Part shown: piece after piece, positions 45,294 to 52,703 of the stretch
Layout of the letters: each line of letters begins with the position of its first letter
Position numbering within the stretch: position 1 is the stretch's first letter
Source: JBBAGC01 sp964491265
GTDB lineage: Bacteria > Spirochaetota > UBA4802 > UBA5550
NCBI GenBank assembly: GCA_964491265.1
Contig: CAZBFP010000001.1
Location: 124,001 to 188,000 of the forward strand
Direction: 5' to 3'
DNA length: 64,000 nt
Made by a program: the position numbers and the translations under genes
The notes under the pieces: generated by a model
What the model was told of the DNA's origin: nothing
Database searches by the model: none
Seen by the model: only the letters and a program-made list of their open reading frames with translations

Positions 45294-45935
45294 AGCTATG
45301 TTAAAACTCCGAAACTCTATTTTCTGGATACCGGCCTCTGCTCTTATCTGACAGGATGGGATAGCCCCAAAACCCTTGAAGCTGGAGCTTTGAGCGGAGC
45401 TATTCTCGAAACCTGGGTTTACGCGGAAATAATCAAAAGCTACTGGCATAACGGTAAAGAGGCGCCCGTATTTTTTTACCGCGATAATGATCAGAAAGAG
45501 ATCGATTTTGTAATCGAAACCAACGGAAAACTCTATCCCATAGAAGTGAAAAAAACAGCAACCCCCTCTTTGAGCGACACAAAGAGTTTCGACGTTTTAA
45601 AATCTCTGAAAAAAGAAACGGGAGAAGGAGCGGTGATATGTTTACGGGAGAGTGTTATCCCCATCACAGATAGTGTAACAGCTGTTCCAGTTTGGGAGGT
45701 TTATTGTATATACCGTCATATAATAATAATATCTGCAGACTGTTATATTTATACAGATCGCACGGCGCATTACGCATTGCTATACGGCCCTGGACAAACT
45801 AACAGGTTTTTCCTGTTGAACCACAGACTACGAAACAGACAGAATCAATTCTTTCCTAATAATTTATACTTTTTCAAAAATCCTTTATCCTTTTCAAGGA
45901 TCGATAACATCCTTTGCGCAGGACCAGCTGGATGA
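45294..45935 (+). pseudogene. Remnant of DUF4143 ATPase, C-terminal part, copy 2
   Basis: Starting at about 45297 the frame encodes KTPKLYFLDTGLCSYLTGWD, then ALSGAILETWVYAEIIKSYW, YRDNDQKEIDFVIE and the shared end KKTATPSL to PVWEV. This is the nuclease-like C-terminal domain of DUF4143 proteins. The N-terminal ATPase and a start codon are missing. The stop used by copy 1 (TAA) is changed to TAT here, so the frame runs on for about 75 unrelated codons to 45935, into the antisense of the higA-like gene. It is not functional. Confidence 0.82.
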
Positions 45936-46186
45936 TTCCTTCCGGATTCCCAGGCTTCTACAGTCTTTATAGAGACACCAAATACATAAGCAAATATAGT
46001 CTGAGTTAAGCCGAGCTTGTTTCTTATCTCTTTTACTTCTTTGCCTTTATAGTCAGGTAGAGGAGCAACAGTTATTGAATGAGATTTTAAACCTTTAATT
46101 TTTTCCCCTCTTTCATATTTTATAGCTTCTTCTAAAGAAGTAATTATTCCTTCTCCTATTGATAAGTCTTTATAGCTTTTTTTCAC
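45845..46186 (-). CDS. HigA-like XRE antitoxin
   Basis: A 113-residue antitoxin and repressor. The helix-turn-helix is at residues 45-95: EIRNKLGLTQTIFAYVFGVS, then TVEAWESGRNHPAG. The N-terminal 40 residues are the variable toxin-binding part. Start GTG with AGGAG eight bases upstream. It overlaps the toxin gene by 17 bases. Its likely operator is the palindrome in the promoter at 46541-46561. Confidence 0.87.
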   Translation of the reverse strand: MKKSYKDLSIGEGIITSLEEAIKYERGEKIKGLKSHSITVAPLPDYKGKEVKEIRNKLGLTQTIFAYVFGVSIKTVEAWESGRNHPAGPAQRMLSILEKDKGFLKKYKLLGKN

Positions 46187-46529
46187 AATTTTTTCTCCTT
46201 AATTCATCTTTAAGGCCTACAGCAAGTTTTTTAATTATTTTCTTTTCATTATCTGTTATATTATCTTTTTGATTCTTTGGATAAACCATCAGGAGGTATA
46301 TTTTTTCATAAACTAAAAAGTCTATGTATAATACACGAACACCTCCACTTTTACCTTTATTTTTTAAGGCCCACCTGAGTTTTCTAACTCCTCCAGTACC
46401 TTGTATAATCGTTCCTGATTCAGAATTGATAATTAAATATTCCTGTAAATCTTTAAGATCATTATCAGTTAATCCAAGGTTTTCCCAGATTTTATTAAAA
46501 ATATCAAAGCTTATAAATTCAACTTTCAT
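46170..46529 (-). CDS. HigB/RelE-like toxin
   Basis: A 119-residue RelE-superfamily toxin, predicted to cut mRNA on ribosomes. The order is typical: GTGGVRKLRWALKNKGKSGG followed by VRVLYIDF, YLLMVYPKNQKDNIT and a C-terminal helix. The start ATG at 46529 is taken because it lies exactly seven bases after the -10; a GTG at 46544 falls inside the promoter. The mRNA is thus likely leaderless and has no ribosome site. The toxin precedes the antitoxin, as in HigBA. Confidence 0.87.
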   Translation of the reverse strand: MKVEFISFDIFNKIWENLGLTDNDLKDLQEYLIINSESGTIIQGTGGVRKLRWALKNKGKSGGVRVLYIDFLVYEKIYLLMVYPKNQKDNITDNEKKIIKKLAVGLKDELRRKNCEKKL

Positions 46530-46535
46530 CAAACA

Positions 46536-46564
46536 AATATACACCCTATTATGTAGGGTGTCAA
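46536..46564 (-). promoter_or_regulatory. HigBA-like promoter with palindromic operator
   Basis: On the minus strand TTGACA (46564-46559), 17 bases and TATATT (46541-46536). The spacer is filled by the palindrome ACACCCTA-N5-TAGGGTGT at 46541-46561, the expected binding site of the XRE antitoxin. Repressor binding would exclude RNA polymerase. Confidence 0.8.
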
Positions 46565-46687
46565 GTTTTTAACTATAGTAATTTAATATATAAAAGCAGG
46601 CCAGGAAATCCGACTATTTTTTTGCCCAAAGCCCAGGTGAGAGTTAGAGCGCAGCGTATTACGCCGGGATAGCAACCTTCTCCTGAT

Positions 46688-46757
46688 TCCATTCACTCAG
46701 CCAATCGACATGAACAATATCTTTAGGAAATTCATATATTCGGCTCAGTTCAGATGA
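46688..46757 (-). pseudogene. Fragment of a Phd-type antitoxin gene
   Basis: Read on the minus strand it gives SELSRIYEFPKDIVHVDWLS plus EW, matching the C-terminal region of the antitoxin at 41037 and sharing SELSRI with the fragment at 43597. Nothing upstream or downstream continues the gene. It lies in the 757-base gene-free stretch 46562-47318, which otherwise contains only AT-rich DNA and the hairpin at 47081. Confidence 0.65.
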
Positions 46758-47080
46758 AGAATAAATCAGGTGCTGCAATAGCACCCCGCATAATTCACAA
46801 AGAAGAAAAATTCAAACAAACCGTGAAAAACCCACCGGGATTTAAAAATAGAATAACAATTGACATACATGCTCTAATCTTATATATCTTGTATTTGAAT
46901 AGTAAAATACAATACAAAGTAGTTAGAGGAAGGATAATAAATTTACTGATAATCTGAATCGTTTAAAGAATAGATGATGATTTATTTAGATAATAAAAGT
47001 TAAGTGCAATTAGGGCGCCAAACTTTTTGTGTTAATAAAAAGTAATTGAAAAATGGAAACCCCCATACCCCCTTTAAGAA

Positions 47081-47100
47081 GCCCGGCGTCCGTGCCGGGC
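47081..47100. other. GC-rich hairpin in AT-rich DNA
   Basis: GCCCGGC-GTCCGT-GCCGGGC, a 7-base-pair stem with six-base loop. It has no T run on either side, so it is not a standard terminator. The upstream AACCCCCATACCCCCTTTAA is another common dispersed-repeat type sequence. Its origin is unclear. Confidence 0.5.
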
Positions 47101-47318
47101 CAAGATGTAAATAATTTATTCTGTAAATAAAGGATTATTGAAATATAAAATGAGTAGAGATTTCTTCCCACAACGACCCGATACAAATCATAAAATACAG
47201 ACACTGTCTGGAAAATTAAGTTATACCCATAACATGTATAAGAAACCCCTGTTTTCTATACATGTTCCCGCTGATAAGTATATAAAAAGCCTGTTTTCTA
47301 TATTTGATGAGGTTCCAT

Positions 47319-47507
47319 ATGCCCTATAAAATCCCCTCTCTTCCTCTTCCAGGCGATATCGAAACAGTTTCAGTGCTGAAAAAAGCAGCATCAGCGCATC
47401 GCTACCTGGCAGAACTAAAAGGCCTTTCCCGCAGTATTCCAAATCAGGAAATTTTGATTAATACCCTGTCGCTTCAGGAGGCAAAAGACAGCTCTGCTGT
47501 TATTTAA
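47319..47507 (+). pseudogene. Truncated Fic-family protein, N-terminal fragment
   Basis: A 62-codon frame that starts with GAGG six bases before the ATG and encodes the Fic_N domain start: LPLPGDIETVSVLKKAASAH, then LAELKGLSRSIPN, then ILINTLSLQEAKDSSAV. Intact Fic proteins continue into the helix after AKDSSAIE and on to the HPFxxGNGR catalytic motif. Here a stop follows directly and no catalytic part is present downstream. It is a broken gene with its translation start still visible. Confidence 0.8.
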
Positions 47508-47521
47508 AGCGATATAGTCAC

Positions 47522-47583
47522 CCTCAAATCAAAAATTAAAAATCCCCTGGTTATGTGAAGGCACTTTTAATTTTAGATTTGAG
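47522..47583. other. Imperfect inverted repeat after the Fic fragment
   Basis: CCTCAAATCAAAAATTAAAA is mirrored by TTTTAATTTTAGATTTGAGG about 20 bases later. It is AT-rich with GC-paired ends. It could be a terminator or a scar of the event that removed the rest of the Fic gene. Confidence 0.45.
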
Positions 47584-47871
47584 GAGCAATTTATTACAAG
47601 CGTTTACAATAGTAAAATATCAGCAAATATAGCATATAATTATCAAAGGGAAATATATATGCATATTGATTTCTAAAATTGATTATAAAGGAAAAATAAT
47701 ATTGTAAAATACTCTTAAAATAGGTGCTTGGAAATGTTTAAAATAACATATATATTTAACCGCCTTAATTGAGCTTAGTGAACGCAGACAGCAATTTTTT
47801 TTGGGGATAACGTTTGTCATTCCGGCCGAAGTGATAACGTAGAGCAGGAATCTTCTGAAAGAATCAAGGTT

Positions 47872-47926
47872 ATGAGATTCCTGCACCTGTACTGAGCTCA
47901 GTTCAGTATGCGCAGGAATGACATAC
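47872..47926. repeat. Dispersed 55-base repeat, copy B
   Basis: GTTATGAGATTCCTGCACCT through TATGCGCAGGAATGACA is the near reverse complement of 33417-33472. A further piece with TCATTCCGGCC and GCAGGAATCT lies just upstream at about 47817-47860. It lies in the 929-base gap 47508-48433, whose only other contents are the palindromic repeat copy 3 and a 19-base repeat of the RelE gene start near 47945. Confidence 0.75.
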
Positions 47927-48124
47927 TTACCAAAAATAATTTGCTGCCTATCTATTCAAAAGAAAAATTGCAGCAGTTAAATAATGAATTAGAACTTTAT
48001 ATAGAAAAAACAGGCTCTGACCCTTAAAATTAAACTGGATAATTTTATTTAACTGAAATATTATCGAAACAAACAAATCAGAATCATTAAGCAGCGATTA
48101 AAATCTATAAAACAAAAATAATAC

Positions 48125-48246
48125 AGTGTTAATTCCTTAACTTTTTTTTGTAATAAAATGAGCTATTATCCCCGCCGCCATAGGCGGCGGGGATATGGAA
48201 AACATCATTATTGCACTAAAAAATATCTTTAGGAATAATTACTGAA
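48125..48246 (-). repeat. Dispersed palindromic repeat, copy 3 (intact, inverted)
   Basis: Opposite orientation to the copies at 2336 and 7529. The core is TATCCCCGCCGCC-ATA-GGCGGCGGGGATA at 48167-48195, with the loop changed but the stem perfect. The flanks AATTCCTTAACTTTTTTTTG and ATTGCACTAAAAAATATCTT match the reverse complement of copy 1 almost completely. Loop change with stem conservation suggests selection for pairing. Confidence 0.85.
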
Positions 48247-48433
48247 TCTAAGATATTATTTAACCCGAAAATATCCGGAATACAGGAGCTGATATTGAAC
48301 ACAAATGCACCCCGCCTGAATTGAGCTTAGTGGATAGAATCTTTAAAAAAAATGGAATTTAACTTGATAAAGTAGCCTTTTTTTTAGCTACACTGTAAAG
48401 TAGAACAATCATGTTAAAAAAAATATTGAAAAG

Positions 48434-48649
48434 ATGCCCCTATCTATTCAAAAGAAATTTTTCTTTTTAATTAATGACCTGGAAAGACTCGGGCCGATCA
48501 GGACGGAATGGCAGAATTTCAGCAGCCTTGGGAAAAATGAATATCACTGTCATCTTTCTCATAAGTGGGTTGCATGCTGGCGTAATGAAAATAAATCGAT
48601 TATAATAGAGGTATACTATGCAGGTTCACGTGAAAACGCCCCATACTAA
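48434..48649 (+). CDS. RelE/ParE-like toxin
   Basis: A 71-residue protein of the RelE/ParE superfamily. It starts MPLSIQKKFFFLINDLERLG and ends in the common pattern VYYAGSRENAPY, with WQNFSSLGKNEYHCHLSHKW between. Basic and aromatic residues expected for mRNA interferase activity are present. It overlaps the antitoxin gene by 32 bases. The start has no strong ribosome site, only GAAAAG just upstream. Confidence 0.78.
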   Translation: MPLSIQKKFFFLINDLERLGPIRTEWQNFSSLGKNEYHCHLSHKWVACWRNENKSIIIEVYYAGSRENAPY

Positions 48650-48977
48650 AATTGATATGACCGGAGATATTCCTGAAAAAATTATCAGAATGTTAAAAGA
48701 CATTTATGGCAAAAAGGTTACTGTAACAGATGATAAATATGTTAATGTTAAAGACACTGAATGGTATAAAAATATAAAATCAAAAATTACACCTGGAGAA
48801 ACTTTATCTTTTTACCGGAAGATGCACAAAATGACACAGAAAGAACTTGGAGAAAAACTCGGGAATTTTTCCAGGCAGAATATCTCTGAAATGGAGAGGA
48901 ATATCCGCCCCATAAGCAAAAAGAATGCGAAACAGCTGTCGGATATGTTTAACATCTCAATTGACAGATTAATTTAG
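48618..48977 (+). CDS. XRE-family antitoxin
   Basis: A 119-residue antitoxin with helix-turn-helix at about residues 62-112 (FYRKMHKMTQKELGEKLGNF, then SRQNISEMERNIRPI). The N-terminal 55 residues contain the toxin-contact part. GAGG lies six bases before ATG. It is the last accessory gene before the hydrogenase region, 17 bases from the protease gene, so readthrough into that gene is possible. Confidence 0.87.
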   Translation: MQVHVKTPHTKIDMTGDIPEKIIRMLKDIYGKKVTVTDDKYVNVKDTEWYKNIKSKITPGETLSFYRKMHKMTQKELGEKLGNFSRQNISEMERNIRPISKKNAKQLSDMFNISIDRLI

Positions 48978-48994
48978 AATAAAGGAACTTTATA

Positions 48995-49444
48995 TTGAAA
49001 ACAAAAATAGCAATACTAGGCATAGGGAACAGACTCAAGCGTGATGATGGAGCAGGGAGTATTCTTGCGGAAAATTTATCATTACGCGGACTCACCTCAT
49101 TTGACAGTGCAGTGGTTCCGGAAAATTTTACCGGGGCTTTACGTAAAGCTGCTCCTGATACACTGATAATTGTTGATGCATGCGCTATGGGGCTTAAACC
49201 TGGTGAGTTCAGAAAAATTGCGCTTAAAAGAATTGATGATGAGGATACATTCAGTTCCCACTCTCCAGGGATAATTGAACTTATAAGTTACATAGGTGAA
49301 TTCATTCCGGAAATAATATTTATAGGGATAGAACCTGAGTCAATGGACTTCGGGGAGGGGTTGAACCCCGAAGTCCAGGATGGTATTAAAATTCTGGAGG
49401 AAATAATTTTCTCCGGGAAATTTCATTTAATTGATACTGCTTAA
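48995..49444 (+). CDS. Hydrogenase maturation protease, HycI-like
   Basis: Endopeptidase that removes the C-terminal tail of the [NiFe] large subunit after nickel insertion. The 149-residue protein has LGIGNRLKRDDGAG at the start with the nickel-sensing acidic residue, VDACAMG near residue 68, and SSHSPGIIEL near 90, followed by FIGIEPESMDFGEGL. The start is TTG with AAGGA upstream. It is convergent with the Mbh operon, whose large subunit has a cleavable tail, so it is the obvious partner. Confidence 0.9.
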   Translation: MKTKIAILGIGNRLKRDDGAGSILAENLSLRGLTSFDSAVVPENFTGALRKAAPDTLIIVDACAMGLKPGEFRKIALKRIDDEDTFSSHSPGIIELISYIGEFIPEIIFIGIEPESMDFGEGLNPEVQDGIKILEEIIFSGKFHLIDTA

Positions 49445-49455
49445 TAAGGAGTCCC

Positions 49456-49890
49456 TTACTCAGTTACCTCATGCTTTTTTCTCTCTTCACTCCCGATAAC
49501 CTGGGAATCGCCATACTTTTCGTAATTGGCATTCATAAATGTTTTCTCCATCCATATTACTTTTTTAGGACAGATGTTAACACACTCCTGGCAGCTTGTG
49601 CAGCGGCCCAGATAGAATACCACCCGTTTAGTTTTCTTCTCTGCAATAACAACAGGATATGACACCACCGCCTTGGCAGGGCATACCTTTTCACACATTA
49701 CACACCCTATACATCCGTCAAAATCATACCCCAGTGTACCCCTGAATCCTTCAGGAGTAGGTATGGGCGGATGAATGTCGCCTTTTGCAAGAAAATCCAC
49801 TATGGAGTCAGGCGTATATTTAGCGGGGAACACATTGGTTGCCTTTTTTTTAAAAAACTGAGCTATTACCTGCGATAAAGTTGCTACCAT
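49456..49890 (-). CDS. mbhN: Mbh hydrogenase ferredoxin subunit (MbhN)
   Basis: NuoI-like polyferredoxin that takes electrons from soluble ferredoxin. The 144-residue protein has two 4Fe-4S motifs: CIGCVMCEKVCPAK near residue 60 and CTSCQECVNICPKK near 98, both complete. Strong ribosome site GGAGG upstream. It is the last gene of the operon and ends 11 bases from the convergent protease gene. Confidence 0.92.
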   Translation of the reverse strand: MVATLSQVIAQFFKKKATNVFPAKYTPDSIVDFLAKGDIHPPIPTPEGFRGTLGYDFDGCIGCVMCEKVCPAKAVVSYPVVIAEKKTKRVVFYLGRCTSCQECVNICPKKVIWMEKTFMNANYEKYGDSQVIGSEERKKHEVTE

Positions 49891-49903
49891 TTATTCCTCC
49901 ACT

Positions 49904-50941
49904 CTACATCTTCAAAATTGCCGGATCAAGATAAATCAATACAAAACCGCTCAGGCTGATTGCTGTTATAATCAGAATAAATAATCTTGATACCTGGGTT
50001 ATTTTAAGTCTGGCCATTGAAACCCTCACAATAGTTATAGCGAGAGTATATACTATAAACATCTTAAAAAGAAAAAAGAATATATCAGCGGCAATTGTAA
50101 TATTGACTCCGCTTACCTCAAGCCTGTACCCGGTAAGGGCGGTAAAACCCTGGGGGAAAAACATAACAACCGTAAGAGAGGTTATTGCAACTGCTTTTAT
50201 CCCTTCAGCAAGCTGGAAAAATGCAAAGTGTTTGCCTGAATATTCCGCTACAAGGCCCTCAGCTATTTCTGTTTCAGCTTCAGCCTGGTCAAAGGGGATC
50301 TTTGCCACTTCTGCAGGTATTACTGTCAGAAATGTGAAGAGAAGGAGAATACCCCCTATAATCCCTATCGGCCCCATCCCCCCCCAGAAGGGATACGCGG
50401 CAACTGTACCAAGTGCAAACGGTGCAGCGTCTGGAGCCAGTGTGCCCATCCTCCAGGCAACTGTTACTATTGCAACAGCTATTGGAAGCTCTGTAGCCAT
50501 AAGTATAACCATCTCCCTCTGTGCCCCGATTGTTGCAAGGGGTGAACCTGAAGCAAATCCCCCCACTACAAGCGCTATTGCAGGAACCATGAGAAGGTAA
50601 ATAATCAGAATAAGATCCCCTGACTTCATAAAGAAGGCATTCCCCATCCCTGTAAGATGGAGGAAATAGGGGATCCAGATATAAATAAGCAGAAGAACAG
50701 AAGATGAAAGAGCAAGCAATGGTGCTCCTGTGAAAATCCATTTAACGGCATTCTCAGGAATAATTGTCTGCTTGAGCATCAGCTTTTTCAGATCCCAGAA
50801 GGGCTGCCATATGGGAGGCCCTATCCTTGCCTGAAAATACGAAGCCAGCTTCCTGTCCACACCTTTGCAGACAAGACCTATGTAAGTGCCTGTGACTACT
50901 GTCATCAGGATAAATAATATCAATACTAGAATTTCCTGCAT
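49904..50941 (-). CDS. mbhM: Mbh hydrogenase membrane subunit, NuoH-like (MbhM)
   Basis: Membrane subunit that links the hydrophilic hydrogenase arm to the ion pumps. The 345-residue protein has about eight membrane segments. It includes YFQARIGPPIWQPFWDL after the first helix and the acidic loop IPFDQAEAETEIAEGLVAEY, the quinone-cavity loop of complex I homologues. It follows mbhL by 12 bases. Confidence 0.93.
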   Translation of the reverse strand: MQEILVLILFILMTVVTGTYIGLVCKGVDRKLASYFQARIGPPIWQPFWDLKKLMLKQTIIPENAVKWIFTGAPLLALSSSVLLLIYIWIPYFLHLTGMGNAFFMKSGDLILIIYLLMVPAIALVVGGFASGSPLATIGAQREMVILMATELPIAVAIVTVAWRMGTLAPDAAPFALGTVAAYPFWGGMGPIGIIGGILLLFTFLTVIPAEVAKIPFDQAEAETEIAEGLVAEYSGKHFAFFQLAEGIKAVAITSLTVVMFFPQGFTALTGYRLEVSGVNITIAADIFFFLFKMFIVYTLAITIVRVSMARLKITQVSRLFILIITAISLSGFVLIYLDPAILKM

Positions 50942-50953
50942 ATCTACCTCTGA

Positions 50954-52189
50954 TTATCCTTTAATGCCCCTGATTCTATTCATCTTTTCAATACTGAGTT
51001 TCCGAAGATCCGATGCACTCATCTGAAATTTATTACCACTTCTGTTAACCATACTCATCCTGTCTGCACATGCAATACAAGGGTCTATTGCTGACATGAT
51101 AAGCGGGATATCTGCGATTTCAGCACCTAAAAACATAGGTACCCAGGATATAATATTTGAATAGGTTGGCGCCTTAACCTTTGAGCATACAGGCCCTTCC
51201 CTGTTATCAAGTATATGATAGTGGGAAACCTCACCCCTGGGGGCTTCATACCTTCCGATTCCCTCACCCTGAATCTTTTTCAGACTGTTTATCATTTTAA
51301 TTGCATTGGTCTCAACTGCTATCGGGCCTTCCGGCATATTATCAAGACAGAATTCAATTATATCTATGGACTGCTTTATTTCAAGAACCCTGACTATAAA
51401 TCTGTCATAAACATCACCCACAGGTTCTTTACCAAAATCCCTGGGTGTAATAGCCTTAAGCCAGGGGATATCGGGATATGCATTTACAGGATAATCAACC
51501 CTAACATCCTTGGCAAGTCCGGAAGCACGGGCTGTGGGTCCCACAGCACAGAGATTTACAGCCTGATCATAGGTAAGTATACCTACATTCTCACTTCTAA
51601 GCCTTACTGTCAGATCATCCAGCAGAATTTCAGAAGCCTTGTCATAGAGCTCATGATAGTAATCTACTGTCTCCCTGAGCATTGGAACAAGATCAGGGGT
51701 TATATCACGTCTTACCCCGCCAATTGTAAGCATGGCGTAATTTACCCTGTTGCCTGTAACAGCTTCAAGTGAATCCATTACCTTTTCACGGATTGTCCAG
51801 GTGTAGTAGAAAAGGGTATCAAAACCTATCTCATGCGCTGCTACACCGGTCCAGAGAAGATGGGAATGAAGCCTTTCAAGCTCACCCAGAATAGTTCTTA
51901 TATATTTAGCCCTGGCAGGAACTTCCATATCAGCAGCATTTTCAACCGCCAGACAATAACCCATGGGATGGGAGAATGAGCATATTCCGCATACCCTTTC
52001 AAGAAGATATATTATCTGAATAAAATTCCTCTCAACTGCTACCTTCTCTATACCCCTGTGGGTATAGCCCATATCAATATCACAATTAAGTATATGTTCT
52101 CCATCAACTTCAAATTCAAAGCGTACAGGTTCCTTAAATGCAGGATGGGTAGGCCCTATCTGAAGTTTGTAAGTACTCCCCTTACTCAT
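50954..52189 (-). CDS. mbhL: Mbh [NiFe] hydrogenase large subunit (MbhL)
   Basis: Catalytic subunit with the NiFe centre, evolving hydrogen from electrons of the iron-sulfur chain. The 411-residue protein has both cysteine pairs: RVCGICSFSH (Cys67, Cys70) and DPCIACADRM (Cys371, Cys374), so it is a true hydrogenase and not an Mbx/Mbs or complex I relative. The 37 residues after Cys374 form a C-terminal tail; in HycE the homologous cleavage falls after the Arg of the same DPCxxCxDRM motif, predicting cleavage after Arg377 here. It overlaps mbhK by eight bases. Confidence 0.95.
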   Translation of the reverse strand: MSKGSTYKLQIGPTHPAFKEPVRFEFEVDGEHILNCDIDMGYTHRGIEKVAVERNFIQIIYLLERVCGICSFSHPMGYCLAVENAADMEVPARAKYIRTILGELERLHSHLLWTGVAAHEIGFDTLFYYTWTIREKVMDSLEAVTGNRVNYAMLTIGGVRRDITPDLVPMLRETVDYYHELYDKASEILLDDLTVRLRSENVGILTYDQAVNLCAVGPTARASGLAKDVRVDYPVNAYPDIPWLKAITPRDFGKEPVGDVYDRFIVRVLEIKQSIDIIEFCLDNMPEGPIAVETNAIKMINSLKKIQGEGIGRYEAPRGEVSHYHILDNREGPVCSKVKAPTYSNIISWVPMFLGAEIADIPLIMSAIDPCIACADRMSMVNRSGNKFQMSASDLRKLSIEKMNRIRGIKG

Positions 52190-52703
52190 TTATTGTGGCC
52201 TCCTCAGCCTTAGTTTCGAATTTCTTTCTGAGCGGGTGATATCCCGCTTCCAGACATTCAGGTGTAAAAAAGCGTCTCTTGTCTGGAATATCTTCAACCA
52301 GAACTCCAAGCATCTCCTGCGCTTCCATTTCCATTATTAAAATCCCGGGAACTATGTCTGTGCAGGATCTGACTCTTAAATCATCTTTCGGAAGAACCAC
52401 AGTTATCATAACCGGGAGCTCCTTAAATCTCTCCTCAGCAAAAAAGAGTGTAAAAGAATAAACCAGTTCAAGGAAATCCTCATTCTCTTTTGTAGCCATG
52501 GGACATGCAACATGAAGGATAGTCATCTCCCGCAGCAGCGACACTGTTCTGTGCAGATAATCCCTTTCAACCTTAAGATACAGATGTTTCTGTATTACCT
52601 TGTTTACATGGCCATCATATCTTTCCCTGATTGATGAATCGAGGAGCCTTTCTCCCAGTTCATCACTCAGTTTTTTTATAATATCTTCAGGACGCAATAT
52701 CAT
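52182..52703 (-). CDS. mbhK: Mbh hydrogenase subunit, NuoC-like (MbhK)
   Basis: Hydrophilic subunit of the NuoC/HycE-N type, packing between small and large subunits. The 173-residue protein contains MEMEAQEMLGVLVEDIPDKR, the conserved E-x-x-D-x-x-G-like region near residue 125, then RFFTPECLEAGYHPLRKK. The start at 52703 is chosen because GGAG lies seven bases upstream. It overlaps mbhJ by 17 bases and mbhL by eight. Confidence 0.88.
   Translation of the reverse strand: MILRPEDIIKKLSDELGERLLDSSIRERYDGHVNKVIQKHLYLKVERDYLHRTVSLLREMTILHVACPMATKENEDFLELVYSFTLFFAEERFKELPVMITVVLPKDDLRVRSCTDIVPGILIMEMEAQEMLGVLVEDIPDKRRFFTPECLEAGYHPLRKKFETKAEEATINE

Noticed and set aside
46530..46544. GTG start of the HigB-like gene at 46544
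   Set aside because: The codon lies inside the -10 and operator, upstream of the predicted transcription start.
46754..46957. Plus-strand 67-codon frame
   Set aside because: Low-complexity AT-rich product with no ribosome site and no relation to any family I know.
47138..47329. Plus-strand 63-codon frame before the Fic fragment
   Set aside because: It overlaps the Fic fragment's start in another frame and has no recognisable protein pattern.
47942..48027. Second RelE-like gene suggested by a 19-base match to the start of the gene at 48434
   Set aside because: The match CCTATCTATTCAAAAGAAA does not continue; the frame matching MPLSIQKK stops within a few codons.
47000..48440. CRISPR array or integration site in the repeat-rich gap
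   Set aside because: Repeats here are single dispersed elements with no regular spacing, and no cas gene or integrase is in the window.
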